Below are positions 43,815 through 52,298 of a DNA stretch of 64,000 bases, piece after piece. The translations under genes were made by a program, and so were the position numbers. This stretch comes from an uncultured Bryobacterales bacterium. Lineage in GTDB: Bacteria; Acidobacteriota; Terriglobia; Bryobacterales; UBA6623. How positions within the stretch are numbered: position 1 is the stretch's first letter; each line of letters opens with the position of its first letter. The stretch covers positions 372,001 through 436,000 of the forward strand of contig CATOTH010000005.1 of NCBI GenBank assembly GCA_951813065.1. Reading direction: 5' to 3'. The notes under the pieces are model-generated. The model saw only the letters and a program-made list of their open reading frames with translations, did no database searches and was not told the DNA's origin.

Positions 43815-45392
43815 TCAACCGTTTTCGGAGGATTCCCACAAGCGAGGATAGAGCGGCAGGAATTTAAACTGCGAGTCCAGCCCCGCCGCACCACCGTCGG
43901 GAAGCCGCGCGCGGAGCGCGGGCAAGTCCAGCCGCTCGAGCCGAACACCGCCCAGCCTCCCGCTTTCCCGCTTGGCGCGATACTCGAGGTTCAATTCGCC
44001 CAGAAAGGCATCGAACCGCTCCGCGAGCGCGCGCAGGGGGCCTATGTCCCAAGGGTCCGAATGCACAATGACCAACCGATAGTGCGGCAGGCTGGCAGCG
44101 GGTTGCTGGGACGGGAAGCATGTCAGCGCGTAATCGTCGGATAGTTCGGGGAATGCCGTGCGGAGCCGCGCGTACGCCAACAACGCCTGCTCACCAGTCA
44201 GCTTTTCCCCCGTGAACGAATATGTCAGGCCACGACGGCGCTCGAATCGAAGATCCGGCAACTTTCCGACAAAACGCTCCACCTTGAACACATCCTCCGT
44301 GCAATAGCGCCGCAGGCCATGGCTGTGGCTGACAACCAGTTCGTAGGAGGCACCGAGCGCGAGCTGTTCCGGGGAGAGTAGCCGGCGAGGTTCTCGCGGG
44401 GAATCAGGGACAAGGAACTCGTAGTAGATGCCAGGGGCCATGGGCAGGAATGCCAAATCAGCGGCCCTGAAGTCCGGGACCGTCGCGATTGTCTCGGTGG
44501 ACATGGAGTACATCGGAACCAACCGAAAGCGGCCCGCCGGCAAGTGTTTCGCCAATCGATCGAGGAACGGAACGACATAGCCGCCGGTCCAGCAGATATA
44601 CACGGATGCGGCCGGGGCCCACACGGTGATCGGAACGCTGGTTCGGCTTGTGGCGATGGCCTCCAATCGCTCGGCATAGCCCCGGGACCCCAAGCGTCGC
44701 GTCACGGTGCGGGCAAGCGAACCCACTCGTTCCGGATTGAGCACGCAATCCCGAGCCAGAGCGCTACATCGTTCCCAGTCGGAATCCAACCGGTCCAGAA
44801 ACGCCGACATGGTGGAGGGATTGGTGCTGTAGAGCACCCCGGGGTTCGAGAGCGCAAGGGTCCATAGGCGCACGGCGGCAACACCGTATGCCTCCACCAA
44901 ACGACGTAGTTCGGGGCATGCATGCATCCGGTACGGCGCCTGCAGCGTGGTCAAGTAGCTGGGGAGGCGCTTTTCGCTCAGAAGCAAGCCCGTTAGCGAT
45001 TCGTCCCCTTCCAACGGACCGAACACATACAGGCTGGTTCGGCGCACACCCAGCATCCAAAACACGCGCATGAACGACTCAATGAAGACCCAGCGAACCG
45101 TGGCAAGGCGGCGGCGGCAATACACGAGGAGTTTCGGGTCGCCCCCCGTGCCGGATGTGTACACCACGCTGGCCGATCCGGCCGGAGGAGGGTTCCCCCG
45201 CAGTCCGACTTGGGGCAGCTCGGTCGTGAGCGGGGTTTCCGGCCGGATCCCCAGCCGCCGTCGAAGCCTCGCACGGGAGTACATGTGACCGCGTGCCCGT
45301 ATCCGGTGCCGGATTTCGGCGAGAGCTCCAGCCATGCGCAGACAGACTCCGATCAGTGCACGAAGGCAGTCGTTGAGCGTCGCCTGAATCAC
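43815..45392 (-). CDS. GH3-like acyl-adenylate-forming ligase
   Basis: The 525-residue protein starts at the GTG at 45392, overlapping the stop of the upstream acyltransferase-like gene (GTGA). An ATP-binding loop appears as VYTSGTGGDPKLLVY. Then come LVPMYSMSTETIA, GIYYEFLVPD, LALGASYELVVSHSHGLRRYCTEDVFKVERF, and the C-terminal YSFTGEKLTGEQALLAY ... LGELNLEYRAKRESGRLG ... DSQFKFLPLYPR. This order matches the GH3 auxin-responsive family, which adenylates a carboxylic acid and joins it to an amino acid or amine. Bacterial members are poorly studied. In this operon its acid is probably a fatty acid from the desaturase. Confidence 0.82.
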   Translation of the reverse strand: MIQATLNDCLRALIGVCLRMAGALAEIRHRIRARGHMYSRARLRRRLGIRPETPLTTELPQVGLRGNPPPAGSASVVYTSGTGGDPKLLVYCRRRLATVRWVFIESFMRVFWMLGVRRTSLYVFGPLEGDESLTGLLLSEKRLPSYLTTLQAPYRMHACPELRRLVEAYGVAAVRLWTLALSNPGVLYSTNPSTMSAFLDRLDSDWERCSALARDCVLNPERVGSLARTVTRRLGSRGYAERLEAIATSRTSVPITVWAPAASVYICWTGGYVVPFLDRLAKHLPAGRFRLVPMYSMSTETIATVPDFRAADLAFLPMAPGIYYEFLVPDSPREPRRLLSPEQLALGASYELVVSHSHGLRRYCTEDVFKVERFVGKLPDLRFERRRGLTYSFTGEKLTGEQALLAYARLRTAFPELSDDYALTCFPSQQPAASLPHYRLVIVHSDPWDIGPLRALAERFDAFLGELNLEYRAKRESGRLGGVRLERLDLPALRARLPDGGAAGLDSQFKFLPLYPRLWESSENG

Positions 45393-46618
45393 ACCTCCCT
45401 CCTTGCCGCCGCAATCATTCCCGCGTACAGATCCCGAATACGATCGATGTCGCCCCGCGAGAGCAGGGCTGGATCGTAGGTGATCGTCAACCAAGTCCGA
45501 TCGGGACGCGTAACGGCCACGATCATCAGGGCATGGCGCCTGTGCATGGCTCCCAAGACCCCGAGACCCGTCAATCCATCAAAAACGGGATCGCCGTACC
45601 CGGGCCATCGCTGCACATGACTGAATGCCGCAGTACCCATGTCAGCCCAAGGACGGTTCAAGTAGCGGCGAACGAGCGGCGCTCCGAACCGCAGCGGCAG
45701 ACGAGAGAGGACGGTACGCTGAGGCACGACCCACTCGCCACGCTCGCGGGCACGGTCGACCTGGAACCGAACGGCCCGGCACTTGTCCGCCAGGCACGAA
45801 CCCTCGGAATAGACCCTGCGCACCCGAATGCGGCTGGAGGCATTCCCGAACCCGCTGAAGGGATCACGACGGGTATTGACGGGTAACCAGATGCCGACCT
45901 TGCGCCTCCTCGCCCCGTGGACACGATTCCACTCGTGCAAGGTATCCAATGCGGCAACTGCCAGGACATCATTGAATGTGAACCCGGCGGTGGCCCTCGA
46001 AATCTCGAGCAGTGGCCCCGCCTCGACCGAGAAGGTGGTCCAGCACCTGTCGCCGGAAAGTTCGCCGGCACGCGTCCACAATGGGTCGCAGCACGCCCAT
46101 CCGGGATTCCTCTTGGCCCCGGGCGGAGGGTCTGCAATTGTCGGCACGGCGATTTCCCTCGGCTCGGTGCATTCCTCGTCCACGCCGGCGGCAACCCGCA
46201 ACTGATGGCGGATCCAGGCCAGTCCGCTGAGCAAGTCCGCGGCACAGTGGTGGATCCGTGTCATCAACGATCCTCCGCCCGTTCGGGCGTCGCTGACCCA
46301 CAACTGGCGCACGGGCGGTTCCTGGACGAGGCGGAACGGAGTCTTGATGAACCGCTCGACATCCCCCACGCACTCCTCGCGCCGCACAGCGCGGATCGCC
46401 GGCTCGCTTGCGGCCGGCTCCAAGGGCACCCAGCAGCCGTCGACGACACCGCAGCGGGTAGAAGCGTAGAGGTTGCGCGCGCTCCGCGCGCCACGCTCAA
46501 GGGCTTCCGCGCCTGGATCACCCTTGAAGTCGAGGAATACAGCGAAGTCCAGTGGACGTTCGGGGCTGTCCATCAACAGGCAGACTAGATCAAGCGTGCT
46601 GAGAGGCAGACTGGACAT
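45389..46618 (-). CDS. WS/DGAT-like or condensation-superfamily acyltransferase
   Basis: The 409-residue protein begins LPLSTLDLVCLLMDSPERPLDFAVFLDF, like the N-terminus of wax-ester synthase/DGAT proteins, and has the active-site motif HHCAAD (HHxxxD, His123-Asp128). A second-half FTFNDVLAVAALDTL stretch matches the 'NDVvLA..aGALR' region of that family. KVGIWLPVNTRRDPFSGFGNASS parallels the 'PVS.R......GN' segment. Its activity would be acyl transfer from acyl-CoA or acyl-adenylate to an alcohol or amine. It overlaps the desaturase gene by 29 nt and the GH3-like gene by 4 nt. Confidence 0.78.
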   Translation of the reverse strand: MSSLPLSTLDLVCLLMDSPERPLDFAVFLDFKGDPGAEALERGARSARNLYASTRCGVVDGCWVPLEPAASEPAIRAVRREECVGDVERFIKTPFRLVQEPPVRQLWVSDARTGGGSLMTRIHHCAADLLSGLAWIRHQLRVAAGVDEECTEPREIAVPTIADPPPGAKRNPGWACCDPLWTRAGELSGDRCWTTFSVEAGPLLEISRATAGFTFNDVLAVAALDTLHEWNRVHGARRRKVGIWLPVNTRRDPFSGFGNASSRIRVRRVYSEGSCLADKCRAVRFQVDRARERGEWVVPQRTVLSRLPLRFGAPLVRRYLNRPWADMGTAAFSHVQRWPGYGDPVFDGLTGLGVLGAMHRRHALMIVAVTRPDRTWLTITYDPALLSRGDIDRIRDLYAGMIAAARREV

Positions 46619-47477
46619 GCGGGCCTGGGCGCTCGTCGTCGATGCGAATGTCGCGCTGGGGAATCAGTAAAACGGCTCGCTTCGGGTTTCGCTCGACGAA
46701 CGGCAGTAGTTCGATCCAAGTCAGGTAGGGGCGCATATGGTGCGTCCGGTGCATCGACAAGCCGAAAGAGAGCCAGTACATGAAACGACCGTAGTAGTTA
46801 TGGGATCGGGATTCGGCGCTTCCCGTAGAGAAGCCCTCGTGCGTCTTGAACGCAAATGGGTACCAGAGCAGGAGAGAGACCAGCACCAGCAAGGGAAGCA
46901 TGCCGGAGACCAGCCTGAATGTGCCGACGGAGAGCAGGATCGGAAAGTATACGAGTGCGATGCCGAGATAGTTCAGGATCAATTCACGAAGATGGGTGCT
47001 GTTGACGCTATCGCGGTCTCGCAGCCAGAAGAACCAGTGGTGCGGCATCGCGATCGCCCGGATCGGGAGTTCCCATTCTCGATTCGCGCCCGGCTTGATG
47101 AAATGATCGGGATCCTGCTGTTCCAAATTCGTGTGCCGGTGGTGCAGGAGGTGTGTCCTCCGGAAGTTCGTGAACGGCACCATGCTCGGGACCAATGCGA
47201 GGCGCCCCCACCAGAGGTTTGCCGAGCGGGTCCGCCCCAGTAGCCCGTGAGAGCCCTCATGCGCCATCACCGTGCCGACAAAGGCCAGGTAAGAGCGAAC
47301 AAGCAGATCGATCGCGTAGGACCAGCCGTTCGCCGGCGTGAAGAACAGGCCGCCCAAGCTGCCCGCGACAACCACGCAGATCACGCACCTGCTGACTAGC
47401 TGCGCACGTCTTCTCTGAGAGAGTGTCTCGCCGGAATTCCGGATCCGGGTCCGTCCGGATTGATCAATAGCGTTCAT
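46590..47477 (-). CDS. Membrane fatty acid desaturase/hydroxylase-like protein
   Basis: The 295-residue membrane protein starts at the ATG at 47477. It has the three His boxes of the di-iron desaturase/hydroxylase superfamily: HEGSH (73-77), HLLHHRH (109-115) and HRTHH near residue 245, with hydrophobic pairs between them. DPDHFIKPG follows box two. It is the first gene of a three-gene operon with an acyltransferase-like and a GH3-like protein. Regiospecificity and whether it desaturates lipid-bound or free acyl chains cannot be read from sequence. Confidence 0.88.
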   Translation of the reverse strand: MNAIDQSGRTRIRNSGETLSQRRRAQLVSRCVICVVVAGSLGGLFFTPANGWSYAIDLLVRSYLAFVGTVMAHEGSHGLLGRTRSANLWWGRLALVPSMVPFTNFRRTHLLHHRHTNLEQQDPDHFIKPGANREWELPIRAIAMPHHWFFWLRDRDSVNSTHLRELILNYLGIALVYFPILLSVGTFRLVSGMLPLLVLVSLLLWYPFAFKTHEGFSTGSAESRSHNYYGRFMYWLSFGLSMHRTHHMRPYLTWIELLPFVERNPKRAVLLIPQRDIRIDDERPGPHVQSASQHA

Positions 47478-47699
47478 ATCATTACCAAGAAATCTGACGC
47501 GCCAACCAATTCTGGGTTTCAACCGAAAACGGACGTCCCGCAAGTTGACAAGAAACCTTGCGATCCGCCCGATCCGCCACTGCTCCACAAAGGCGTTTGA
47601 CCTCAGTATAGGGGGCGTTTGAGATTTCCTTTTCAAATCGGGACAGAGGGTGGAAAGCACCCCAGGGTTCGGCCGTCGCCAACGGCAGGCGGAGTCGGG

Positions 47700-48161
47700 A
47701 AGAGCTTGGGAACGATCCGCAGGCGTCCTTGGCCGCTGTCGCTCCTGCTGGCGCTCGAGGCCGGGATCGGCTTGGACCCGGAGCAGCTGCTGTCCGAAAT
47801 CACGTACCGGGGGCACCGCGCGAACGCGTCAGAACTCTGCTCGCTGTTTCCGGGGCTTCAGCCGGCGCAGCTACCGGACGGCATGGGCTGGGCGGTCCAG
47901 GACGTGCGAATCTCGACACACAAGGGAACCCAAATGGACGCTCCGTAGTATTACCACCCCACGATGGACGGTGGTGTCCCTGCGCTCCCGGTCGACGAGA
48001 TTCTGCTCGAGTGGTGCTACCAGCCCGGCGTCAAGCTAGACTTCCGACACTTCGACGACAGCTACGTTGTGAAATGGCGGATTGGCTCGTCGAAAGGTGA
48101 GTTGATGGTCGGGTTCTCGATGACAACTTGGCTCATACCGGCGTGCCCCCGGAGTGCGTAA
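47700..48161 (+). pseudogene. Decayed cyclase-family metal hydrolase gene with in-frame TAG
   Basis: The frame reads GMGWAVQDVRISTHKGTQMDAP, a TAG (47946-47948), then YYHPTMDGGVPALPVDEILL and WCYQPGVKLDFRHFDDSYVV. Family members have DAPWHYHPT here, so the TAG replaces a Trp (TGG) codon by one base change. After SYVV the similarity is lost (KWRIGSSKGELM), so the 3' part is gone. The 5' limit is uncertain. A broken relative of cyclase-family hydrolases. Confidence 0.68.
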
Positions 48162-48287
48162 GCTCTTGCAAGGTGTTGAGTCCATCAATCCAATGAGATT
48201 CGGGAATTGCGCAAGACGATGCCCCTGTGGATCGCGAGCATCGTTTCGATGAGTCCGCCAGACTATTCCTCCGCTCGGTCGTTCCGC

Positions 48288-48710
48288 TCATGCGCCGTCC
48301 CATGGGTTGAAGATTTCGATTCCCATATCCTCGAAGTCCCGAACGTTGCGCGTCACCACTGCCATCCCGTGCGCCCGAGCAATTGCCGCGATCTGGCAGT
48401 CCGCCGGTGCAACGGTCCGTCCTCTGGACCGGCGCTCGGCGGCGAGATTCGCATAAGCACGCGCCGCCCCGCTATCAAACGGCAATAGGCGGTTCTCGAA
48501 GGCAGCGTGCAGCATCGTCTCGATATCCGAGACGAGCGTTTCACGGCGCCGGCCCGCCGGCATGATCGCGGCTCCTTAGCGCAATTCGGAGTCGCCAACC
48601 GCCGAGAAGAACAGGTCCTTGACGGGGTGACCAGCAATCCACGCCTCGGCTGCGGGGTCCGGCGACGCGCGCATCAACTCGGATACGACATTGGTATCCA
48701 AAAGAATCAT
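48288..48710 (-). pseudogene. vapC: VapC-type PIN toxin gene with one in-frame TAA
   Basis: From the ATG at 48710 the frame reads MILLDTNVVSELMR and reaches FFSAVGDSELR, then TAA (48576-48578), then in the same frame GAAIMPAGRRRETL...VAPADCQIAAIARAHGMAVVTRNVRDF and NPWDGA. PIN-domain acidic residues are present on both sides (Asp5, Glu in SELMR, the Asp in PADCQIAA, Asp in VRDF). Homologues have a Tyr or Phe codon where TAA sits, so a single substitution has split the gene. The rest is undamaged, pointing to recent inactivation or a sequencing error. Confidence 0.8.
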
Positions 48711-48720
48711 GGCCGTCCCC

Positions 48721-48963
48721 TCAATCGAAGGACGGCGGCTCGCGGCCTGCATCGCGCGGTGGCAACTCCAGATCCACCCCCTTGGACGGCCCAAAGTGCT
48801 GGCGGATGATGTCTGCGAGGTTATGGGAACTCGGCCTGCATCCGACCGCATCGCGGAGGATCAAGCGCGCCTCCTCTTCCATGGAACGGCCGTAGCCCGC
48901 CGCACGTACGCGCAGCATGGACTTCACGTCGCCGTCGAGATTGCGGATGGTGATGCTTGCCAT
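48721..48963 (-). CDS. vapB: FitA/VapB-type ribbon-helix-helix antitoxin
   Basis: The 80-residue protein begins MASITIRNLDGDVKSMLRVRAAGYGRSMEEEARLILRDAV, the ribbon-helix-helix domain of FitA-type antitoxins. A C-terminal tail (LELPPRDAGREPPSFD) would wrap the PIN toxin. It lies 10 bp upstream of vapC. The antitoxin remains intact while the toxin gene carries a stop codon, the expected order of decay for a toxin-antitoxin pair. Confidence 0.88.
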   Translation of the reverse strand: MASITIRNLDGDVKSMLRVRAAGYGRSMEEEARLILRDAVGCRPSSHNLADIIRQHFGPSKGVDLELPPRDAGREPPSFD

Positions 48964-49602
48964 CGTTATATCTCCGTTGCTACAAGCCTATGGGATGATT
49001 GCGCTGCAATCGAGGTCGATTCCTCTGCATCCATCCGAAATGCGTTAATCGCCGGTATTTTCATCGGGATAGGCATAGTCGCTGGCCAGAGATCGCAGCC
49101 ACCGGGGTGGTCCGGTGCGGCCAGTGACCACATCGGGGCCGAAACCATCTAGCAAACAGCAACAGGGGAGCAAGCCACTATCGTGTCGAGAGGCGATTCT
49201 GGCTGCACCCGGACCCTTTTGCCTGATGTGCGCTCCCCGATCGGGACGAAGGTTCCTCCCTCCACGATAGAGATGCCCCCAATGCCGGTCTACCCGACGC
49301 TCGGGCTCTCTTCTACACATCCCCTGGTGGTGCTGGTGCATGCCAGCTCCCGCCTCGGCGCCACGCTTGACTGGAGTGAAGGCCGGACATTGGCCAGCGA
49401 CGGGCAGCGATTCGCCATGCCCCGTGAAGTCCTGCAACAAACCTGCAGCACACAATTCAGTGACTCTGCCTTGAAGTCTTACTCTTTCATTGTCAGCACG
49501 GCGCGAAGGTGGGGTCTTGAAACGATTTGTATTGCTACGCCGCCAGGAGGTCTACGACCGCGCCAGCCAGTTCGACCGGACTGCCGTGATACCTTGCAAC
49601 AC
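48964..49602. other. 639 bp without a recognisable gene
   Basis: An open frame on the plus strand joins the sulfatase gene downstream, but its translation (e.g. LGLSSTHPLVVLVHASSRLG) does not resemble a sulfatase and I cannot assign it. It may hold remains of an insertion. The vapBC promoter must lie at the left edge. Confidence 0.4.
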
Positions 49603-51048
49603 ATGAAGTCACTATGGATCCTCCTTGCGTGCCTGCTGCCGGCGACCGCTGCCGCCAAACCGCCAAACATCGTTTTCGTCATGGCTGACGACCTAGGCTA
49701 CGGGCACCTGGGTTCGTACGGCCAAACCAAGATCAAGACGCCAAACATCGATCGCCTCGCCGCAGAAGGCATGCGATTCACGCAGGCTTATGCGGGATCG
49801 ACGGTCTGTGCTCCCTCGCGGAGCGTCCTGCTGACCGGGCTACACGGAGGGCACACCCCGGTACGGGGCAATCTCGGCGACGCGCATCTGCAGGATTCGG
49901 ATGTGACGCTGGCGGAGACCTTGAAGTCGGCGGGCTACGCGACGGGGGCCTATGGCAAGTGGGGCCTGGGACTCTCGGACAGTCCGGGACATCCCTTGCG
50001 GCAGGGCTTCGACGACTTCCTGGGATATCTACATCAGGTACACGCACACTTCTTCTATCCGTTCTGGCTGACTCTCAACCACGGTCGGATGAACTTGCCC
50101 CTCAACGAGAACGGCGGCAGGGGACAGTACTCGCATGACGTGCTGTTCGAGCGAGCCCTCGAATTTGTCCGCAAGCATCGCGACGGGCCGTTCTTCTGCT
50201 ACCTGCCGGTGACGATCCCTCACGTCGAGCTGGCAGTTCCGGCCGATTCGCTGGCGGAATATCTCGGCCAGTTCCCCGAAGTGGGCGGAGGGCAGGAACG
50301 TCGGATCGGCTACATCGTCTCGCCGAACCCGAGAGCAACATACGCGGCAATGGTGTCGCGTCTAGACCGCGACGTCGGCCGGATGCTGGATCTGCTCGAG
50401 AGCCTTGGCATCGACGAAGAGACCGTCGTGATCTTCAACTCGGACAACGGCGCGCAATCCCGTTTCGACGTGAGCGAGAACTTCTTCGGAGCCTCGGGGG
50501 GCTTGCGCGGATACAAGGGATCGATGTATGAAGGCGGGCTGAGGGTACCTCAAATCGTGAGATGGCCGGGCAGGGCGAAAGCCGGGACGGTCAGTAATCA
50601 CGTGACCTACTTCCCGGACATGATGCCGACATTCGCAGAACTTGCCGGGGTCGACCCGCCTCCCACGGATGGGATCTCCATCGTCCCCACGCTGACCGGG
50701 GACGCAACGCAGCGCGAGCATGACTGGCTCTACTGGGAAGTCGTGTCCGGAGGCAACGAGTTGCGGGCACAGGCCGCGCGCAACGGGCAATGGAAGTTCG
50801 TTCGCAGTCCGGTGGATGGCCCCGTGGAACTGTACGACCTTGACGCGGACGAGACCGAGACAACCGACTTGGCTTCCTCGCGCCCGGACCTTGTCAAGAC
50901 CTTCGAGCGCTGGGTCCGCGAGAATCGAACCGAACCGCCGGATCAGCCAGCGCGCTCGGCCGTCAACTATAGGGACTACGTCCAACTGGCACCGGGTGAG
51001 CCAGCAGACCGGGCCGAGCTAGGCATGCGGAACGGCCCGAGAGAGTGA
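49603..51048 (+). CDS. Exported arylsulfatase (CAPSR motif)
   Basis: The 481-residue protein starts at the ATG at 49603 with a Sec signal KSLWILLACLLPATAAA. PPNIVFVMADDLGYGHLGSYGQ carries the Asp pair, and CAPSR (Cys69) in STVCAPSRSVLLTGLHGGHTPVRGN is the formylglycine site. YATGAYGKWGLG, IFNSDNGAQ and GGLRGYKGSMYEGGLRVPQIVRWPG are the standard arylsulfatase A/S1 signatures. It is the most canonical of the six sulfatases here. An upstream extension in the same frame to 49183 is not protein-like. Confidence 0.94.
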   Translation: MKSLWILLACLLPATAAAKPPNIVFVMADDLGYGHLGSYGQTKIKTPNIDRLAAEGMRFTQAYAGSTVCAPSRSVLLTGLHGGHTPVRGNLGDAHLQDSDVTLAETLKSAGYATGAYGKWGLGLSDSPGHPLRQGFDDFLGYLHQVHAHFFYPFWLTLNHGRMNLPLNENGGRGQYSHDVLFERALEFVRKHRDGPFFCYLPVTIPHVELAVPADSLAEYLGQFPEVGGGQERRIGYIVSPNPRATYAAMVSRLDRDVGRMLDLLESLGIDEETVVIFNSDNGAQSRFDVSENFFGASGGLRGYKGSMYEGGLRVPQIVRWPGRAKAGTVSNHVTYFPDMMPTFAELAGVDPPPTDGISIVPTLTGDATQREHDWLYWEVVSGGNELRAQAARNGQWKFVRSPVDGPVELYDLDADETETTDLASSRPDLVKTFERWVRENRTEPPDQPARSAVNYRDYVQLAPGEPADRAELGMRNGPRE

Positions 51049-51609
51049 GGTTGGGCCAGGGAGGCAGAGGCGCTTGACGGAGTTTGCGGTGCGGTTGCAT
51101 GCCTTGGACCCTTTACCGGACAACAGCGAGCGCGAGGAGCTACTGCGCGTCGTAGCGGTTCGTCCGCCAGCCCTTCCAGATTCTCCGAGGTCTCCGATCG
51201 CGCGCATCGGCTGGGTTGGGCGCGAACGAGGAGATGGGTGTTGATCTTGGACATTGCACGTCCCGCACCATGCACCCGGCGGTGGTGTCGTCCACGAGAC
51301 CATCCGTAACCGCGGGCAGGCGCTGGAGCAGTGTTGCGCCTATCCGTGACTGCCGCAGATTGGCACCACACCGGAGTGTCCCCAATCAGACCGCATGACG
51401 CGATGTGGCCGAACTCGTGGGACATCCGGGCTGAAGAGAGCCGCCCGTGATCAGACCGCCACACAGACGGACAATGAGCCCTGGAACCGCGAGGCGAGGG
51501 TGGATGGATGGCTTCGGACTCGACAAGGAGACGCGTGTAAGATTGCCCAATAAACGACACGTCCACTGGCGTCGGAACGAGCCCTTGCAACGTGCCAAAT
51601 CCTGGGACG
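51049..51609. other. 561 bp without a recognisable gene
   Basis: One plus-strand frame reads LTEFAVRLHALDPLPDNSER but stops soon and I cannot place it. No other signal seen. Confidence 0.4.
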
Positions 51610-51878
51610 AAGTTCGAGTGGCATGACGACAAGAACCTAACCATGGTCAGAAAGCACGGAATCCGTTTCGAGGATGCAACGCGCATCTTTGAGCCGGATG
51701 GACTGGTCCTAAGGGGGGAACCGGAGAAGAGGATCGCTGAACAACGATCGGTCTGCTGGAAGGCAGAGTGATCACAGTCGTCTTCACCGAGCGTGCAGGG
51801 CGAAGACGCCTCATTTCGGCCCGACCGGCCCGCCGAAGCGAACGACGCACCTACAATCGGAGCAGGTCAACGATCCAG
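51610..51878 (+). pseudogene. BrnT-type toxin gene with a one-base frameshift
   Basis: One frame reads FEWHDDKNLTMVRKHGIRF and EDATRIFEPDGLVLRG and stops at 51771. The next frame takes over at about 51745 with IGLLEGRVITVVFTERAGRR and RLISARPARRSERRTYNR. Joined, they give the BrnT fold (FEWD..KN..N..KHGI.FE.A..IF ... RLISARRA). The switch is near 51744-51747 and needs one missing base. No ATG precedes FEWHDD; an ATG at codon 12 is internal. The toxin is therefore inactive unless frameshifting occurs. Confidence 0.75.
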
Positions 51879-52104
51879 ATGGGCATGCGAGCACCCAAGC
51901 CTACATGGGACGAGTCCAAGCAGGTCCCCGATGAGGAGATCGATTTCAGTGATATTCCCGACACAGAGCCGTGGGAATGGAAATACGCGCGCCCGATGAG
52001 TCACCCTGAAGCGTTCTCGAAGGAACTGAGCGAGGCCTACGATGCGGAATGGCGCGCGCGCAAGCGACGGGGACGGGGACGAGAAGACAAAGCCAACAAA
52101 CTCA
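51879..52104 (+). pseudogene. BrnA-like antitoxin gene interrupted by an IS66-type element at its last codons
   Basis: From the ATG at 51879 the frame reads MGMRAPKPTWDESKQVPDE, EIDFSDIPDTEPWEWK and RARKRRGRGREDKANKL. The EIDFSDIP segment is typical of short BrnA-type antitoxins. At 52105 the mobile element begins. Removing the element and one target copy restores AAACTCAATGACTAA, so the original protein ended KANKLND and a stop two codons after the insertion. With the element in place the frame runs on into it for about 45 foreign residues to 52238. The antitoxin may still work with this altered tail. Confidence 0.7.
52097..52104. repeat. 8-bp target-site duplication, left copy (CAAACTCA)
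   Basis: Identical to 54668-54675 on the other side of the element. Eight base pairs is the usual IS66-family target duplication length. Confidence 0.93.
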
Positions 52105-52124
52105 GTAACTGCTCAGGCCCCTTC
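52105..52124 (+). repeat. Left terminal inverted repeat of the IS66-type element
   Basis: Sequence GTAACTGCTCAGGCCCCTTC; exact inverse of 54648-54667. Looser similarity continues to about 52250, including a shared TTCGTGTCGGGAACC segment. Confidence 0.92.
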
Positions 52125-52298
52125 GACTACTTATCTTCTCGCCTAGCATCCCGCGGATCAAGGCTTGCGCTGGTTTCCGGCCAGCTTTCGAATGGTTGTT
52201 CGTGTCGGGAACCTGTCGCGGGCCGGAAACGGTCCTGACCGGCAATCGGCTGCCTTGCGGACCCAGCCGGGTGTCGACTTGCCACTCAGAGCAACTTC

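Noticed and set aside
49183-49602. 140-codon N-terminal extension of the arylsulfatase
   Set aside because: The ATG at 49603 starts a good signal peptide; the upstream part has no sulfatase similarity.
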